From RGIG4608 sp045635885 (lineage in GTDB: Bacteria > Bacillota > Clostridia > Oscillospirales > CAG-272), in the NCBI GenBank assembly GCA_045635885.1, contig JAZTWO010000077.1, positions 1 through 64,000 of the forward strand: 64,000 nt of DNA, read 5' to 3'. The position numbers and the translations under genes were made by a program. Shown piece after piece: positions 17,812 through 26,715 of the stretch. Each line of letters opens with the position of its first letter. Within the stretch, counting starts at the first letter, position 1. The notes under the pieces are model-generated. The model was not told the origin of the DNA. It was given only the letters and a program-made list of their open reading frames with translations, and searched no databases.

Positions 17812-18664
17812 ATATGCTTTTAAAAACTTCGGGAAGGGCATTGATTATGTCGCTTGCCATAAGGGAATATTGTGTGAGTTTTTCGCTTGCGAGGTCGCCT
17901 GCGAGTCCGTGGATATACACACCTAAGGTTGCCGCAACGTAAGGGGTACACCCTTGAGCTAAAAGGGATGCGATTACTCCGTCAAGCACGTCGCCCGATC
18001 CCCCCGTACTCATTCCGCTATTGCCACTTTGGTTGATATAAATGCTATCGGAACATGGCTTTGCAACTGCGGTATTATGGTCTTTAAGAACGCAAATCAA
18101 ACCATTTTTATTTGCAAAATTTTGCGCAAAATTTGGAATGTTTTCGGTTATTTTTGTCACTTCAATGCCCGAAATTCTTGACATTTCAAGTGGGTGGGGA
18201 GTGATGATTGCATCATTTTTTGCAAGCTTGATTAGGTCGCTGTTTTTAGCAATTAAATTAAGTGCGTCCGCATCAATTACGATGGGGCAGTTGCGTTTTT
18301 GAAGTGTAAATTTCAAAATTTCAAGTGCATCATCACTTGTTGAAAGTCCCATTCCTATAGCGATAACGTCGGCTTTTTTGATTGAATTTTCAAGCTTTTC
18401 AAAATCAATTTTGTCGCCCCAAGTTGACAAAACCGCCTCAGGAATAAGGGTTTGCAAAATTACTCTATTTTCTTCGTGAGAAAATATTTCAACAAGTCCA
18501 CAACCTGTGCGATAAGCCGCTGTGGCACTGAAATACGGAGCACCTGCCATACAGGGTGAGCCGCCGATTATAAGCACCTTTCCACAACTGCCTTTATTGG
18601 AGTTTTCTTCTCGTTTGGGGAGCAATTTCGCAAGGTCATTTTGTGAATATGAAAAATTATTCAT
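17810..18664 (-). CDS. nnrD: ADP-dependent NAD(P)H-hydrate dehydratase
   Basis: NnrD repairs hydrated NAD(P)H using ADP or ATP. The product is a ribokinase-like protein with G-K-V-L-I-I-G-G-S near residue 29, V-I-D-A-D-A-L-N in the middle, T-P-H-P-L-E and the active-site loop M-S-T-G-G-S-G-D-V-L near the C terminus. I chose ATG 18664 (284 residues): its spacing of 9 nt from GAGGA is best, and it overlaps the stop of the upstream gene by 8 bp, while ATG 18670 and 18682 are too close to or inside the ribosome site. The epimerase domain often fused to this enzyme (YjeF_N) is not present here. Last gene of a three-gene minus-strand unit. Confidence 0.93.
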   Translation of the reverse strand: MNNFSYSQNDLAKLLPKREENSNKGSCGKVLIIGGSPCMAGAPYFSATAAYRTGCGLVEIFSHEENRVILQTLIPEAVLSTWGDKIDFEKLENSIKKADVIAIGMGLSTSDDALEILKFTLQKRNCPIVIDADALNLIAKNSDLIKLAKNDAIITPHPLEMSRISGIEVTKITENIPNFAQNFANKNGLICVLKDHNTAVAKPCSDSIYINQSGNSGMSTGGSGDVLDGVIASLLAQGCTPYVAATLGVYIHGLAGDLASEKLTQYSLMASDIINALPEVFKSI

Positions 18665-19427
18665 TGTCATTTTCCTCGTCATATTCTTTAATTCCGTTCA
18701 TTGTGCTTGCAACCTTAAAGCCGTCAATTTCGCCACGTTGCATAGCACCGAAAATGCGATAGCGAAGACCTTTATGTTGTTTATCAAGCTCGTGAAGGAG
18801 CTGCTTCATCTCCTCGCGCTCGGTGTTGCCATCGGCAGGGCAGGTTGATTTTACAACGGGTAATTCCGCCTTTTCTGCAAACTGACGAACACTCTTTTCA
18901 CTTGCGTAAAGCAAGGGTCTAATCATTGTCAAATCAATTCTTGAAAGGTACGTTATGGGTGAGAAGCAACCTATTCTGCCCTCGAAAAAGAGATTGAGCA
19001 TAAAGGTTTCAATTGCGTCATCAAAGTGGTGACCAAGTGCAACTTTATTGCATCCAAGCTCCTTTGCAGTATTATAAAGCACTCCACGGCGCATCTTTGC
19101 ACAAAGAGAGCAGGGGCTTGTTTCTTTTCTTTCTTCAAAAATAATTTGGTAAATTTGAGTTGGCACAACGTGGTATTTTACGTCAAGCTTATCACAAAGC
19201 GTCTGAATGCCCTCAAAGGTTGTGTTCGGGAAGCCCATGTCAACTGTGATGGCGATAAGCTCATACTTTTTGGGGTAAAATCTGCGCATTTCCGCAAGTG
19301 CGTAGAGAAGTGCCAATGAATCCTTGCCGGCAGAAACACCAACGGCAATTTTGTCACCCTCTTCAATCATTTGATAGTCGTCAACGGCACGTCTTGTATA
19401 GCTTAAAATTCGTTTTAATTCTTTCAT
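18657..19427 (-). CDS. TtcA-family tRNA 2-thiolation protein (PP-loop ATPase)
   Basis: The product has 256 residues with the PP-loop S-A-G-K-D-S at 32-37, which activates the tRNA base as adenylate, and three Cys placed as in TtcA for a [4Fe-4S] cluster: C107-x-x-C110 and C197. Members thiolate cytidine 32 of tRNA; related clostridial proteins may act on other positions, so I withhold a gene symbol. Its start overlaps the trmN6-like stop by 4 bp and its stop overlaps nnrD by 8 bp, so all three are translationally coupled. Two of these three genes modify tRNA. Confidence 0.88.
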   Translation of the reverse strand: MKELKRILSYTRRAVDDYQMIEEGDKIAVGVSAGKDSLALLYALAEMRRFYPKKYELIAITVDMGFPNTTFEGIQTLCDKLDVKYHVVPTQIYQIIFEERKETSPCSLCAKMRRGVLYNTAKELGCNKVALGHHFDDAIETFMLNLFFEGRIGCFSPITYLSRIDLTMIRPLLYASEKSVRQFAEKAELPVVKSTCPADGNTEREEMKQLLHELDKQHKGLRYRIFGAMQRGEIDGFKVASTMNGIKEYDEENDNE

Positions 19428-20176
19428 TGAAAATTACATTCCTCGTATATCTTTTTTGCTCTTTCGGTGAGTGTTTTGGGATCATTATCAAGGTTTAAAA
19501 ACAGTGGCTCAAGCACTTTTGTGGAGGAAGCCGCACCCTTTTTTGCCTTTATAAGTACAATTGATGGCTCACTTTTTGTGTTGGCGTGAACAAAGCACAT
19601 CTCTTTGGGTTCGAGATTATTTTCTCGCATGGCGCAAATTAGGTCAACGAGTCTATCGGGACGCCACACGCAATAGAAAAAGCCACCGTGCTTTAAAAGT
19701 CTCTTTGCGCAGGCACAAAAATCACCAATATCACCGCAAACCTCGTGTCGAGCTATGTATTTTTCATCATAATCGTTGCGTTTTCCGGAATCTACTTTCA
19801 TATAGGGCGGATTGGAAAAAACCGCATCGACTTCGCAACCGACGGTAGCGCTTTTGATGTTTCTGACGTCATCGAAAATTGGCACTATTTTATCCTCAAG
19901 ATTATTCAATTTTGCGTTTCGCTGTATAATTTCGGCAAAATTTTGTTGGATTTCTGCGCAATAAATTGTTTTGAATTTTTCACGGGATGCGCAGAGCAGA
20001 GAGATGATACCTGTTCCACCACCAAGTTCAACTGCCACTGAGTTTTTTTGCGCCTTGATAAAAGAGGCAAGCAAAAAAGCATCTGTGCCAAAGGTCAATC
20101 CGTTTTTCTTTTGTATCAATTCTATATTTTCGTTGACTTTTGTCAAAGTTTCGTTATCTAATAAATTGTAGTTCAT
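19424..20176 (-). CDS. tRNA1(Val) adenine(37)-N6-methyltransferase-like protein
   Basis: The product has 250 residues of the TrmN6/YfiC type: SAM motif V-E-L-G-G-G-T-G near residue 49, acidic motif C-A-E-I-Q near 73, and the adenine-N6 catalytic motif N-P-P-Y at 122-125. The N-terminal G-L-T-F-G-T-D-A-F-L-L is also typical. Only 15 bp separate its start from the terminator of the ferredoxin gene, leaving no room for a usual promoter. Transcription may come by read-through. Confidence 0.88.
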   Translation of the reverse strand: MNYNLLDNETLTKVNENIELIQKKNGLTFGTDAFLLASFIKAQKNSVAVELGGGTGIISLLCASREKFKTIYCAEIQQNFAEIIQRNAKLNNLEDKIVPIFDDVRNIKSATVGCEVDAVFSNPPYMKVDSGKRNDYDEKYIARHEVCGDIGDFCACAKRLLKHGGFFYCVWRPDRLVDLICAMRENNLEPKEMCFVHANTKSEPSIVLIKAKKGAASSTKVLEPLFLNLDNDPKTLTERAKKIYEECNFQ

Positions 20177-20191
20177 ATTACCTCATTAAAG

Positions 20192-20219
20192 AAAAACACG
20201 GAGCAGGAAATCTGCTCCG
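20192..20219 (-). terminator. Terminator of ferredoxin gene
   Basis: On the minus strand CGGAGCAG pairs with CTGCTCCG (20212-20219 and 20199-20206), followed by a T-rich tail (TGTTTTTC). It may be leaky, since the next operon starts right after it. Confidence 0.8.
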
Positions 20220-20239
20220 TATCTTTTAGGTGTGATGGA

Positions 20240-20410
20240 TTATTCCTGAACGGGAGCTCCTACAGGGCAAACGTCAGCGCAAGCACCGCACTCAGCGCAT
20301 GCATCAGGATCAATTACATACATACCGTCACCTTCGGAAATAGCTCCGCAGGGGCAAGCGTCACAGCAAGCACCGCAAGCGATGCAAGCGTCAGTAATCT
20401 TATAAGCCAT
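20240..20410 (-). CDS. 2[4Fe-4S] ferredoxin
   Basis: A 56-residue clostridial-type ferredoxin carrying single electrons in the cytoplasm. The two cluster motifs are C9-x-x-C12-x-x-C15-x-x-x-C19-P and C38-x-x-C41-x-x-C44-x-x-x-C48-P. Two extra Cys (16 and 21) flank the first motif. The start is ATG 20410 behind GGAGGT; upstream in-frame codons fall in the ribosome site. It is monocistronic, with its own promoter and terminator. It indicates an anaerobic, ferredoxin-based metabolism. Confidence 0.96.
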   Translation of the reverse strand: MAYKITDACIACGACCDACPCGAISEGDGMYVIDPDACAECGACADVCPVGAPVQE

Positions 20411-20441
20411 GATTAATACCTCCAATTAGTATTGATAAATC

Positions 20442-20471
20442 ATTATATCACATTTCGACAGTAAAAAGCAA
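20442..20471 (-). promoter_or_regulatory. Promoter of ferredoxin gene
   Basis: On the minus strand TTGCTT (20466-20471), 18-bp spacer, TATAAT (20442-20447) with an extended -10 TG. Confidence 0.75.
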
Positions 20472-20497
20472 GGGGTTTTAGAAAATTAATTGATTTT

Positions 20498-21556
20498 TTA
20501 TTCTTTATCCGCTTTTTTCTGTGAATGAATGATTTTTACGTTGTCACGGTGATATGGTTTTATTGTTTCACCGTCTTTATTTGTAATCTTAACCTTAATC
20601 ATTCCTGTTAAGGGATGAGTTTCGGTTACAGTTCCAACTCCGTCTGGAGTTTTTACGGTTGAATCAACCGCAGGTGTGTGTGCAATTTCGTATTCGTAGC
20701 TTTCTTGCTCATAACGAAGGCAACACATAAGACGACCGCAAGTGCCTGAAATTTTTGAGGAGTTGAGGAACAAGCCCTGCTCCTTTGCCATTTTTATTGA
20801 AACTTGAACAAAGTCGGAAAGGAAGGTTGCGCAACAAAGAGGTCTGCCACATGCACCAAGACCGCCGATGAGTTTTGCCTCGTCACGAATTCCTATTTGA
20901 CGGAGTTCAATTCTTGTTCTGAAAATGGCTGCCAAGTCTTTTACAAGCTCTCTAAAGTCAACTCTGCCTGCAGATGTGAAATAGAAGAGGAGCTTGCTAT
21001 TGTCAAAGGTATATTGCGCATCAACAAGCTTCATATCAAGCTCGTGCTTTGCAATTTGCTCAAGGCAAATGCCAAAAGCTTCTTTTTCCTTTTGATTGTT
21101 TTCTTCGTTGTGAATTGCGTCTTCTGGTGTAGCAATTCTAATGATTTCACGAAGTGGGGGAACTATTTCGGATATTCCAACGGTTTTATTGGGAACGAAC
21201 ACCTCGCCATATTCCGGGCCTCTTGCGGTGTCAACAATGGCAAATTCTCCTTTATTCGCTTGAATTCCGTTGGGGGCGAAATAATAAACCTTGCCCACCT
21301 TTTTAAATCTGACACCAACTACCTCGACCTGTTCTTCGTCCTCGGTAGGAGCTTTTTTAGGTGCGGGTGTTTCGTATAGCTCGGGAACTATATCTTCAAG
21401 AAATTCAAGATTTTCTTCGCTTTCTTCAAACGCTTCAAATTCCTTTGCACCCTCATTCACCTGATTTTCTGTGGACTGTTCTTTAGGGTGTTTCTTTTTA
21501 TTGTAATGGTGGTATCTTTTCTTGTTATTTTTTTTGTTTTGGTTGTTATTTTCCAT
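20498..21556 (-). CDS. ricT: RicT/YaaT-like PSP1 domain protein
   Basis: RicT forms a complex with RicA and RicF that carries Fe-S clusters and steers RNase Y; in Bacillus it supports sporulation and competence. The 352-residue product has a Lys/Asn-rich then Glu-rich N-terminal tail of about 75 residues, and the PSP1 core with paired Cys motifs G-A-C-G-R-P-L-C-C and S-G-T-C-G-R-L-M-C-C at about 228-275, the usual cluster ligands. It follows holB by 36 bp, the same order as in Bacillus (holB-ricT). The tail is longer and more charged than in Bacillus. Confidence 0.92.
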   Translation of the reverse strand: MENNNQNKKNNKKRYHHYNKKKHPKEQSTENQVNEGAKEFEAFEESEENLEFLEDIVPELYETPAPKKAPTEDEEQVEVVGVRFKKVGKVYYFAPNGIQANKGEFAIVDTARGPEYGEVFVPNKTVGISEIVPPLREIIRIATPEDAIHNEENNQKEKEAFGICLEQIAKHELDMKLVDAQYTFDNSKLLFYFTSAGRVDFRELVKDLAAIFRTRIELRQIGIRDEAKLIGGLGACGRPLCCATFLSDFVQVSIKMAKEQGLFLNSSKISGTCGRLMCCLRYEQESYEYEIAHTPAVDSTVKTPDGVGTVTETHPLTGMIKVKITNKDGETIKPYHRDNVKIIHSQKKADKE

Positions 21557-21592
21557 AATGTATCTCCATTCTGCCTATGGCAGATTAATTAA

Positions 21593-22630
21593 CTAAATAA
21601 GTTCACTCAAATAATTAACGATAGTCAATCTAACGTTTGCGTTTTTGAGCAAAGCAAGGCGTGCTTTTTCGGTGCTTTCTGCAATTTCAATTAATTTTTG
21701 CGTTGAAAAGCAATATGAAAGCTCCTCGGCATATTCTTCGTTGGTGAAGAAAATCAACTGTGGATTTTCTGATTTTTTGATTAGGGTGAGGTCACGCAAT
21801 GCAGAGCGAATTTCTGAAAGCTGAGCGATAATTTTTTCTCTTTCGTCTTTCTTTTGCGAAAACATTGCGCAAATTTCAGCAAACTCGGTTGGGAGTGTGT
21901 GGTGCGCAATTGATTCGATCAATTTTTGGGCAAGTACACGATTTTGAAGAATTTGCTTTTTCTCGTTAGATTCAACAAGCTCAAGCACCCTGCCGATACT
22001 ACCCTTGGAAGCCATATAAATCTGCTCAAATTCCTCGGGCGAATTGTTAATAAAGCTTCTTACCGATGGGGAAGCTACTTTTAAAAATTCGATTGCCTCG
22101 TCCTTTTGAGGAATTGACATTCTAAGCACGGGGGCACGGCTTTTTATTGTTTCAAGAATGGTTTCTGTATGCTCGCAAAGAAGAATAAAAATCGCATAGG
22201 ACGGCGGCTCTTCAAGTGTGAGCAAAAGTGCATTTTGCGCCTGCGGAGTCATAGTATGAGCATCTTCAATGATATAAACCTTATGTTCACCGTCATTGGG
22301 GAAGTATGAAACGTCCTCTTTGATAAATCTGATTGGCTCAATGCCAAGGCTTGCCCTATCTTCCTCTTTTGAAATGTAAGTAATATCCGGGTGGATATTC
22401 TCCATAACCTTTTTACAGGAATTACATTCAAGGCAGGGAAGGGAGAGAGTGTTATCGTCCTTATTTTCGCAATTTAGGGCGGCGGCAACAAGGCGGGCAA
22501 GAGTATGCTTTCCGCTGCCTTTTGCACCGAGTAAAATGTATGCGTGAGAGAGGGAATTATTCTCTATAGCAGAGGCAAAATAATCACAAAGCTTATCGTT
22601 TGCAATGATGCCTGAAAAATTATTTTTCAT
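21593..22630 (-). CDS. holB: DNA polymerase III delta' subunit-like ATPase
   Basis: Delta' is part of the clamp loader. The 345-residue product has Walker A GAKGSGKHT at 35-43, a zinc module with C54, C66, C69 and C72, and T-L-E-E-P-P in the expected place. The sensor motif reads I-K-S-R-A where other clamp loader subunits have S-R-C. The C-terminal collar domain is helical. An AAAAGGAGGG ribosome site precedes ATG 22630. The operon with ricT and the promoter at 22660 support the call. Confidence 0.92.
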   Translation of the reverse strand: MKNNFSGIIANDKLCDYFASAIENNSLSHAYILLGAKGSGKHTLARLVAAALNCENKDDNTLSLPCLECNSCKKVMENIHPDITYISKEEDRASLGIEPIRFIKEDVSYFPNDGEHKVYIIEDAHTMTPQAQNALLLTLEEPPSYAIFILLCEHTETILETIKSRAPVLRMSIPQKDEAIEFLKVASPSVRSFINNSPEEFEQIYMASKGSIGRVLELVESNEKKQILQNRVLAQKLIESIAHHTLPTEFAEICAMFSQKKDEREKIIAQLSEIRSALRDLTLIKKSENPQLIFFTNEEYAEELSYCFSTQKLIEIAESTEKARLALLKNANVRLTIVNYLSELI

Positions 22631-22659
22631 ATAAACCCTCCTTTTAGCAATACATAATT

Positions 22660-22688
22660 ATTATATCAAACAAATATTAATATGTCAA
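22660..22688 (-). promoter_or_regulatory. Sigma-A promoter of holB-ricT
   Basis: On the minus strand TTGACA (22683-22688), 17-bp spacer, TATAAT (22660-22665). Both boxes are perfect matches and lie 30 bp upstream of the start codon. Confidence 0.9.
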
Positions 22689-22795
22689 TAGGTCATATAT
22701 TTACAAAAAATCCCATTATATAGGGTGCGAATATGAATAAAAATCACATTGTTTTGTTTAATATTAACAAAAAGCTAAAAATACGAAAAAAACAC

Positions 22796-22824
22796 TTGAA
22801 AAATTTAGCATTTTGTAATATAAT
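22796..22824 (+). promoter_or_regulatory. Sigma-A promoter of the glycogen operon
   Basis: TTGAAA (22796-22801), 17-bp spacer, TATAAT (22819-22824). The leader to glgC is about 65 bp and I recognise no riboswitch in it. Confidence 0.85.
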
Positions 22825-22893
22825 AACAATGTATGACTATGTCTATAATTATAAATATAGAAATACCAATGTAATGAAGGGAGAACGCTTGAT

Positions 22894-24078
22894 ATGTTTA
22901 AGAAAAAAGAATGTGTCGCTATGCTACTCGCTGGCGGACAAGGCTCAAGACTTTACGCACTTACCAAGAAAACCGCTAAACCCGCAGTTTCATTTGGAGG
23001 AAAGTTCAGAATCATTGACTTTCCGCTTTCAAACTGTATCAATTCCGGTGTGGACACAGTCGGTGTCCTCACACAGTATCAACCCCTCGTACTCAATGAA
23101 TACATAGGAAATGGACTTCCTTGGGATCTTGACAGAACCTTTGGCGGAGTTTCCATTCTTCCCCCATACCAGGGCTTTAACGGTTCTGACTGGTATAAGG
23201 GCACTGCTAACGCAATCTACCAGAACCTTGAGTTCATCAAGAGATATCAGGCGGATTATGTTTTGATTCTCTCAGGTGACCACATCTATACAATGGATTA
23301 CAACAAAATGCTTGAATACCACAAGGCAAACAATGCTGACTGCACTATCGCGGTTCTTGAGGTTCCTATGGAAGAGGCAAGCCGCTTTGGTATTATGAGT
23401 GTTAATCCCGACAAATCAATTTACAAATTCTCTGAAAAGCCCAAGAATCCCGATAGCAATCTTGCTTCAATGGGTATCTATATTTTCAGTGCAGATAAGC
23501 TTTACAAATATCTTACCGAAGATGAGGCAGACCCTGCTTCAAGCAATGACTTTGGTAAAAACATCATTCCAAATATGCTTAATAATGGCGAGAGAATGTT
23601 TGCTTATAATTTCGAAGGATATTGGAAGGACGTTGGAACAATTTCTTCTCTTTGGGAAGCAAATATGGACCTTCTTGGCGAAAAGCCCGTTCTTGCTTTT
23701 GACGACGAGAAAGCAAGAATTTTCTCACGTCACGAAAATGAAGCTCCCCAGTATATCGGTGCTGAAGCAGTTGTTGAAAATTCTTCAATTACCGAGGGAT
23801 GCGAAATTTATGGAACAGTTATCAATTCCGTTCTTGGCTACGGTGTTGTAGTTGAAAAGGGAGCTGTTGTTCGTGATTCCGTTCTTATGCATCACGTTTG
23901 TGTTGGCGAGGGTGCTACTGTTGAATACTCTATTCTTGACTCCGACGTTATTGTTGGCAAGGGTGCAAGAGTGGGCAGACCCCGTGACAATGCCGAGGGC
24001 ATTACTGTTATTGGCGCGAATAATACGGTTGGTGACGGTGAGGATATTGCCGATAACCAAATGATCTATTCTGAATAA
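22894..24078 (+). CDS. glgC: Glucose-1-phosphate adenylyltransferase GlgC
   Basis: GlgC makes ADP-glucose from glucose-1-phosphate and ATP, the committed step of glycogen synthesis. The 394-residue product has the nucleotide loop G-G-Q-G-S-R-L at 14-20, the catalytic S-G-D-H near 131, the glucose-1-phosphate site F-S-E-K-P-K near 178 and a left-handed beta-helix C-terminal domain. GGGAG precedes ATG 22894. It is followed 12 bp later by glgD; in Firmicutes the two form a heterotetramer with GlgC as the catalytic subunit. Confidence 0.96.
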   Translation: MFKKKECVAMLLAGGQGSRLYALTKKTAKPAVSFGGKFRIIDFPLSNCINSGVDTVGVLTQYQPLVLNEYIGNGLPWDLDRTFGGVSILPPYQGFNGSDWYKGTANAIYQNLEFIKRYQADYVLILSGDHIYTMDYNKMLEYHKANNADCTIAVLEVPMEEASRFGIMSVNPDKSIYKFSEKPKNPDSNLASMGIYIFSADKLYKYLTEDEADPASSNDFGKNIIPNMLNNGERMFAYNFEGYWKDVGTISSLWEANMDLLGEKPVLAFDDEKARIFSRHENEAPQYIGAEAVVENSSITEGCEIYGTVINSVLGYGVVVEKGAVVRDSVLMHHVCVGEGATVEYSILDSDVIVGKGARVGRPRDNAEGITVIGANNTVGDGEDIADNQMIYSE

Positions 24079-24090
24079 TGAGGTGACGAT

Positions 24091-25227
24091 ATGAAAGCAG
24101 CTGGACTTATATTTTCTAATATACACGATGCATCCATTCCCGAACTCACAAAGCCACGCACAATGGCGAGCATTCCCTTTGGCGGAAGATACCGTCTTAT
24201 CGACTTTGCTCTTTCAAATATGGTGAATTCGGATATTACTACCGTTGGACTTATTACTCACAACAATTATCAGTCACTCCTTGACCATATCGGTACAGGT
24301 AAGGACTGGGACCTTGCACGTCGCTCGGGCGGTATTAGAATTTTGCCTCCCTTTATTACAAGCGGCACGCACGGTGATGACAGACTTTATAACACACGCC
24401 TTCAGGCGCTTGTTGGTGTTAAGAATTTCGTTGACAATTGCGGAGCTGATCACGTTATCATCTCCGATTGCAATATGATTTGCAATATCGATTTCACCGA
24501 TGCACTTAACAACCATATCGCAAACAATGCGGATATTACTATTATCACAAAGCTTGTTAATACTAATGAGCTTAAATTCCCACTTGATAAGTATATCAAG
24601 GTGGTGGAATATAATGAAAATGGCGAAATTGTTGATTATCTGCCTTACGATAGTCAAGATGGCGAGCTTCATATCAACACGAATATGATGATCGTTAAGC
24701 GCTCTTATCTCCTTTCCATTATTCACGAGGCAGATGCAAGAGGTTTTGACAGCTTTTCAAGAGACGTTATTATGAGAAACCTTGGCAAGCACCGTTTCTT
24801 TGCGTTTGAATATGATGGATATTTCAATTATATCGATTCTATGCAGAAATACTTCTTCTGCAATATGAAGATGCTTGATTCAAACAAGAGAAAGCTTGTT
24901 TTCCACGTTAAGAATAGACCCATTTACACCAAGGTGCGAAACTCTGCTCCCACAAGATATTCTGAGAGCGCTAAGGTTACAAACTCCATTATCGCTGACG
25001 GATGCGTGATTGAGGGCGTTGTTGAAAACTCAATCCTTTTCAGAGGCGTTAAGGTTGGCAAGGGTACAGTTATTAAAAACTGCATCCTTTTGCAGAACAC
25101 TTATACCGGTGATGACGTTTATCTTAACTGTGTAGTTACTGACAAAAACGTAACTATCAAGAATGGTAAAATGCTCTCCGGTCACGAAACTCTTCCTTTC
25201 TATATCGGCAAGGGAACAACGGTTTAA
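24091..25227 (+). CDS. glgD: GlgD, non-catalytic ADP-glucose pyrophosphorylase subunit
   Basis: The 378-residue GlgC paralogue has lost catalytic parts: the nucleotide loop is replaced by F-S-N-I-H-D-A-S, and the catalytic S-G-D-H by I-S-D-C-N. The I-P-F-G-G-R-Y-R-L-I-D-F motif and the beta-helix C terminus are kept. In Bacillus-type enzymes GlgD raises the activity of GlgC in a mixed tetramer. It overlaps neither neighbour, with gaps of 12 bp on each side, so it is in the same operon. Confidence 0.95.
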   Translation: MKAAGLIFSNIHDASIPELTKPRTMASIPFGGRYRLIDFALSNMVNSDITTVGLITHNNYQSLLDHIGTGKDWDLARRSGGIRILPPFITSGTHGDDRLYNTRLQALVGVKNFVDNCGADHVIISDCNMICNIDFTDALNNHIANNADITIITKLVNTNELKFPLDKYIKVVEYNENGEIVDYLPYDSQDGELHINTNMMIVKRSYLLSIIHEADARGFDSFSRDVIMRNLGKHRFFAFEYDGYFNYIDSMQKYFFCNMKMLDSNKRKLVFHVKNRPIYTKVRNSAPTRYSESAKVTNSIIADGCVIEGVVENSILFRGVKVGKGTVIKNCILLQNTYTGDDVYLNCVVTDKNVTIKNGKMLSGHETLPFYIGKGTTV

Positions 25228-25239
25228 AGGAGAGAATTT

Positions 25240-26673
25240 ATGAAGAAAATATTGTTTGTAGGAGCTGAGGTAATGCCCTTTGCGGCAACGGGTGGTCTTG
25301 GTGACGTGCTTGGTTCATTGCCCACGGCTCTTAAAAAAGAATATAAGGAAGATATTGACGTTCGTGTAGTTATGCCTCTTTATGATGCGGTGAAGCCCGA
25401 ATGGAGAAAACAGATGAAGCTTGAGGCGGTGTTTAACCTTCAACTTTCATGGAGAAGTCTTTATTGCGGCATTCACAGTCTTCAAAAGGACGGTGTTACC
25501 TACTACTTTGTTGATAATGAGTACTATTTCAAGAGAGGTGCGCTCTACGGCTACGGTGACGAGGCGGAGAGATATGCATTTTTCTGCAAGGCGGCTATTG
25601 AAATGCTTGGAGTTTTGGGTTATTATCCCGACGTGCTTCACGCACACGATTGGCAGGCGGCACTCACACTTCCGTATTTGAATTTCCAATATCGTTGGAG
25701 AAAAGAATACCAAAACATTAAAACTGTGTTTACAATCCACAATATCGAATATCAGGGTCAGTTCTCACACGACGTGCTTGGTTACGTTTTCGGACTTGAT
25801 TATTCTGATTATTTTGATTATAACGGATGCGTAAACCTTATGAAATGTGCAATTGAAATGGCTAACGTTGTTACAACGGTAAGTCCAAGATATTCAGAGG
25901 AAATTAAAGGTGATGAATATTCTCACGGTCTTGCTCCCATACTGAATAAGAATGCACACAAGCTCACAGGAATACTTAACGGCATTGACTATAAGTATTA
26001 CAACCCCGAAACCGATAAGGAGTTGTTTATGAACTTTAAATCGGGCGAGCTTGACAAAAAAGTTAAAAACAAGACCAAGCTTCAAAGAGAGCTTGGACTT
26101 CCCGAAAGAGAAGACGTTCCACTTGTGGCAATTATTTCACGACTTGCTTCACACAAGGGACTTGACCTTGTTCGTGAGGTTGCTTACGGTCTTGTTGACA
26201 ATAATGATATGCAGCTTGTTGTTCTTGGCAAGGGGGAAGCGCAGTATGAGGACTTCTTTACCGAGCTTGAGCGCAACAGAAAAGACAAGGTTCGTGCCCT
26301 TATAATGTATGACCGTGACCTTTCAAAGCGCATATATGCGGCATCGGATATTTTCCTTATGCCTTCAAAGAGTGAGCCCTGCGGACTCTCTCAAATGATT
26401 GCTTCTCGCTATGGTGCAATTCCCGTGGTTAGAGAAACAGGCGGTCTTTATGACTCGATTAAGGGATATTGGTTGCTTAACGGAACAATCCTTGGCAACG
26501 GATTTACCTTCTCAAACTATTATGCAGGTGAGCTTTATGAACGCACTACAGCGGCTCTTGAGCTTTATCATAATGAAGAATTGTATCCTAAATTTGCTAA
26601 AAAAATTATGGATACCGACTTTTCTTGGGGAATTTCCGCAAGAAAATATCATATGCTTTACGAAAGAATGTAA
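25240..26673 (+). CDS. glgA: Glycogen synthase GlgA
   Basis: A GT5 enzyme that adds glucose from ADP-glucose to glycogen ends. The 477-residue product shows the N-terminal sugar-nucleotide motif as P-F-A-A-T-G-G-L-G-D-V; the Lys of the common K-T-G-G-L form is Ala here. H-A-H-D-W-Q is near residue 134, and the C-terminal E-P-C-G-L-S-Q motif near 380 holds the conserved Glu. GGAGAG precedes the start. It follows glgD and precedes glgP by 42 bp. Confidence 0.95.
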   Translation: MKKILFVGAEVMPFAATGGLGDVLGSLPTALKKEYKEDIDVRVVMPLYDAVKPEWRKQMKLEAVFNLQLSWRSLYCGIHSLQKDGVTYYFVDNEYYFKRGALYGYGDEAERYAFFCKAAIEMLGVLGYYPDVLHAHDWQAALTLPYLNFQYRWRKEYQNIKTVFTIHNIEYQGQFSHDVLGYVFGLDYSDYFDYNGCVNLMKCAIEMANVVTTVSPRYSEEIKGDEYSHGLAPILNKNAHKLTGILNGIDYKYYNPETDKELFMNFKSGELDKKVKNKTKLQRELGLPEREDVPLVAIISRLASHKGLDLVREVAYGLVDNNDMQLVVLGKGEAQYEDFFTELERNRKDKVRALIMYDRDLSKRIYAASDIFLMPSKSEPCGLSQMIASRYGAIPVVRETGGLYDSIKGYWLLNGTILGNGFTFSNYYAGELYERTTAALELYHNEELYPKFAKKIMDTDFSWGISARKYHMLYERM

Positions 26674-26715
26674 GGCAAAATCAAATCGCAATACCTATTT
26701 AATTTTGGAGGACAC

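Noticed and set aside
22631..22893. Possible riboswitch before glgC
   Set aside because: The leader is only about 65 bases and AU-rich, with no recognisable aptamer core.
22733..23107. A 124-residue frame overlapping the glgC start
   Set aside because: It crosses the glgC promoter and continues in the wrong frame inside glgC.
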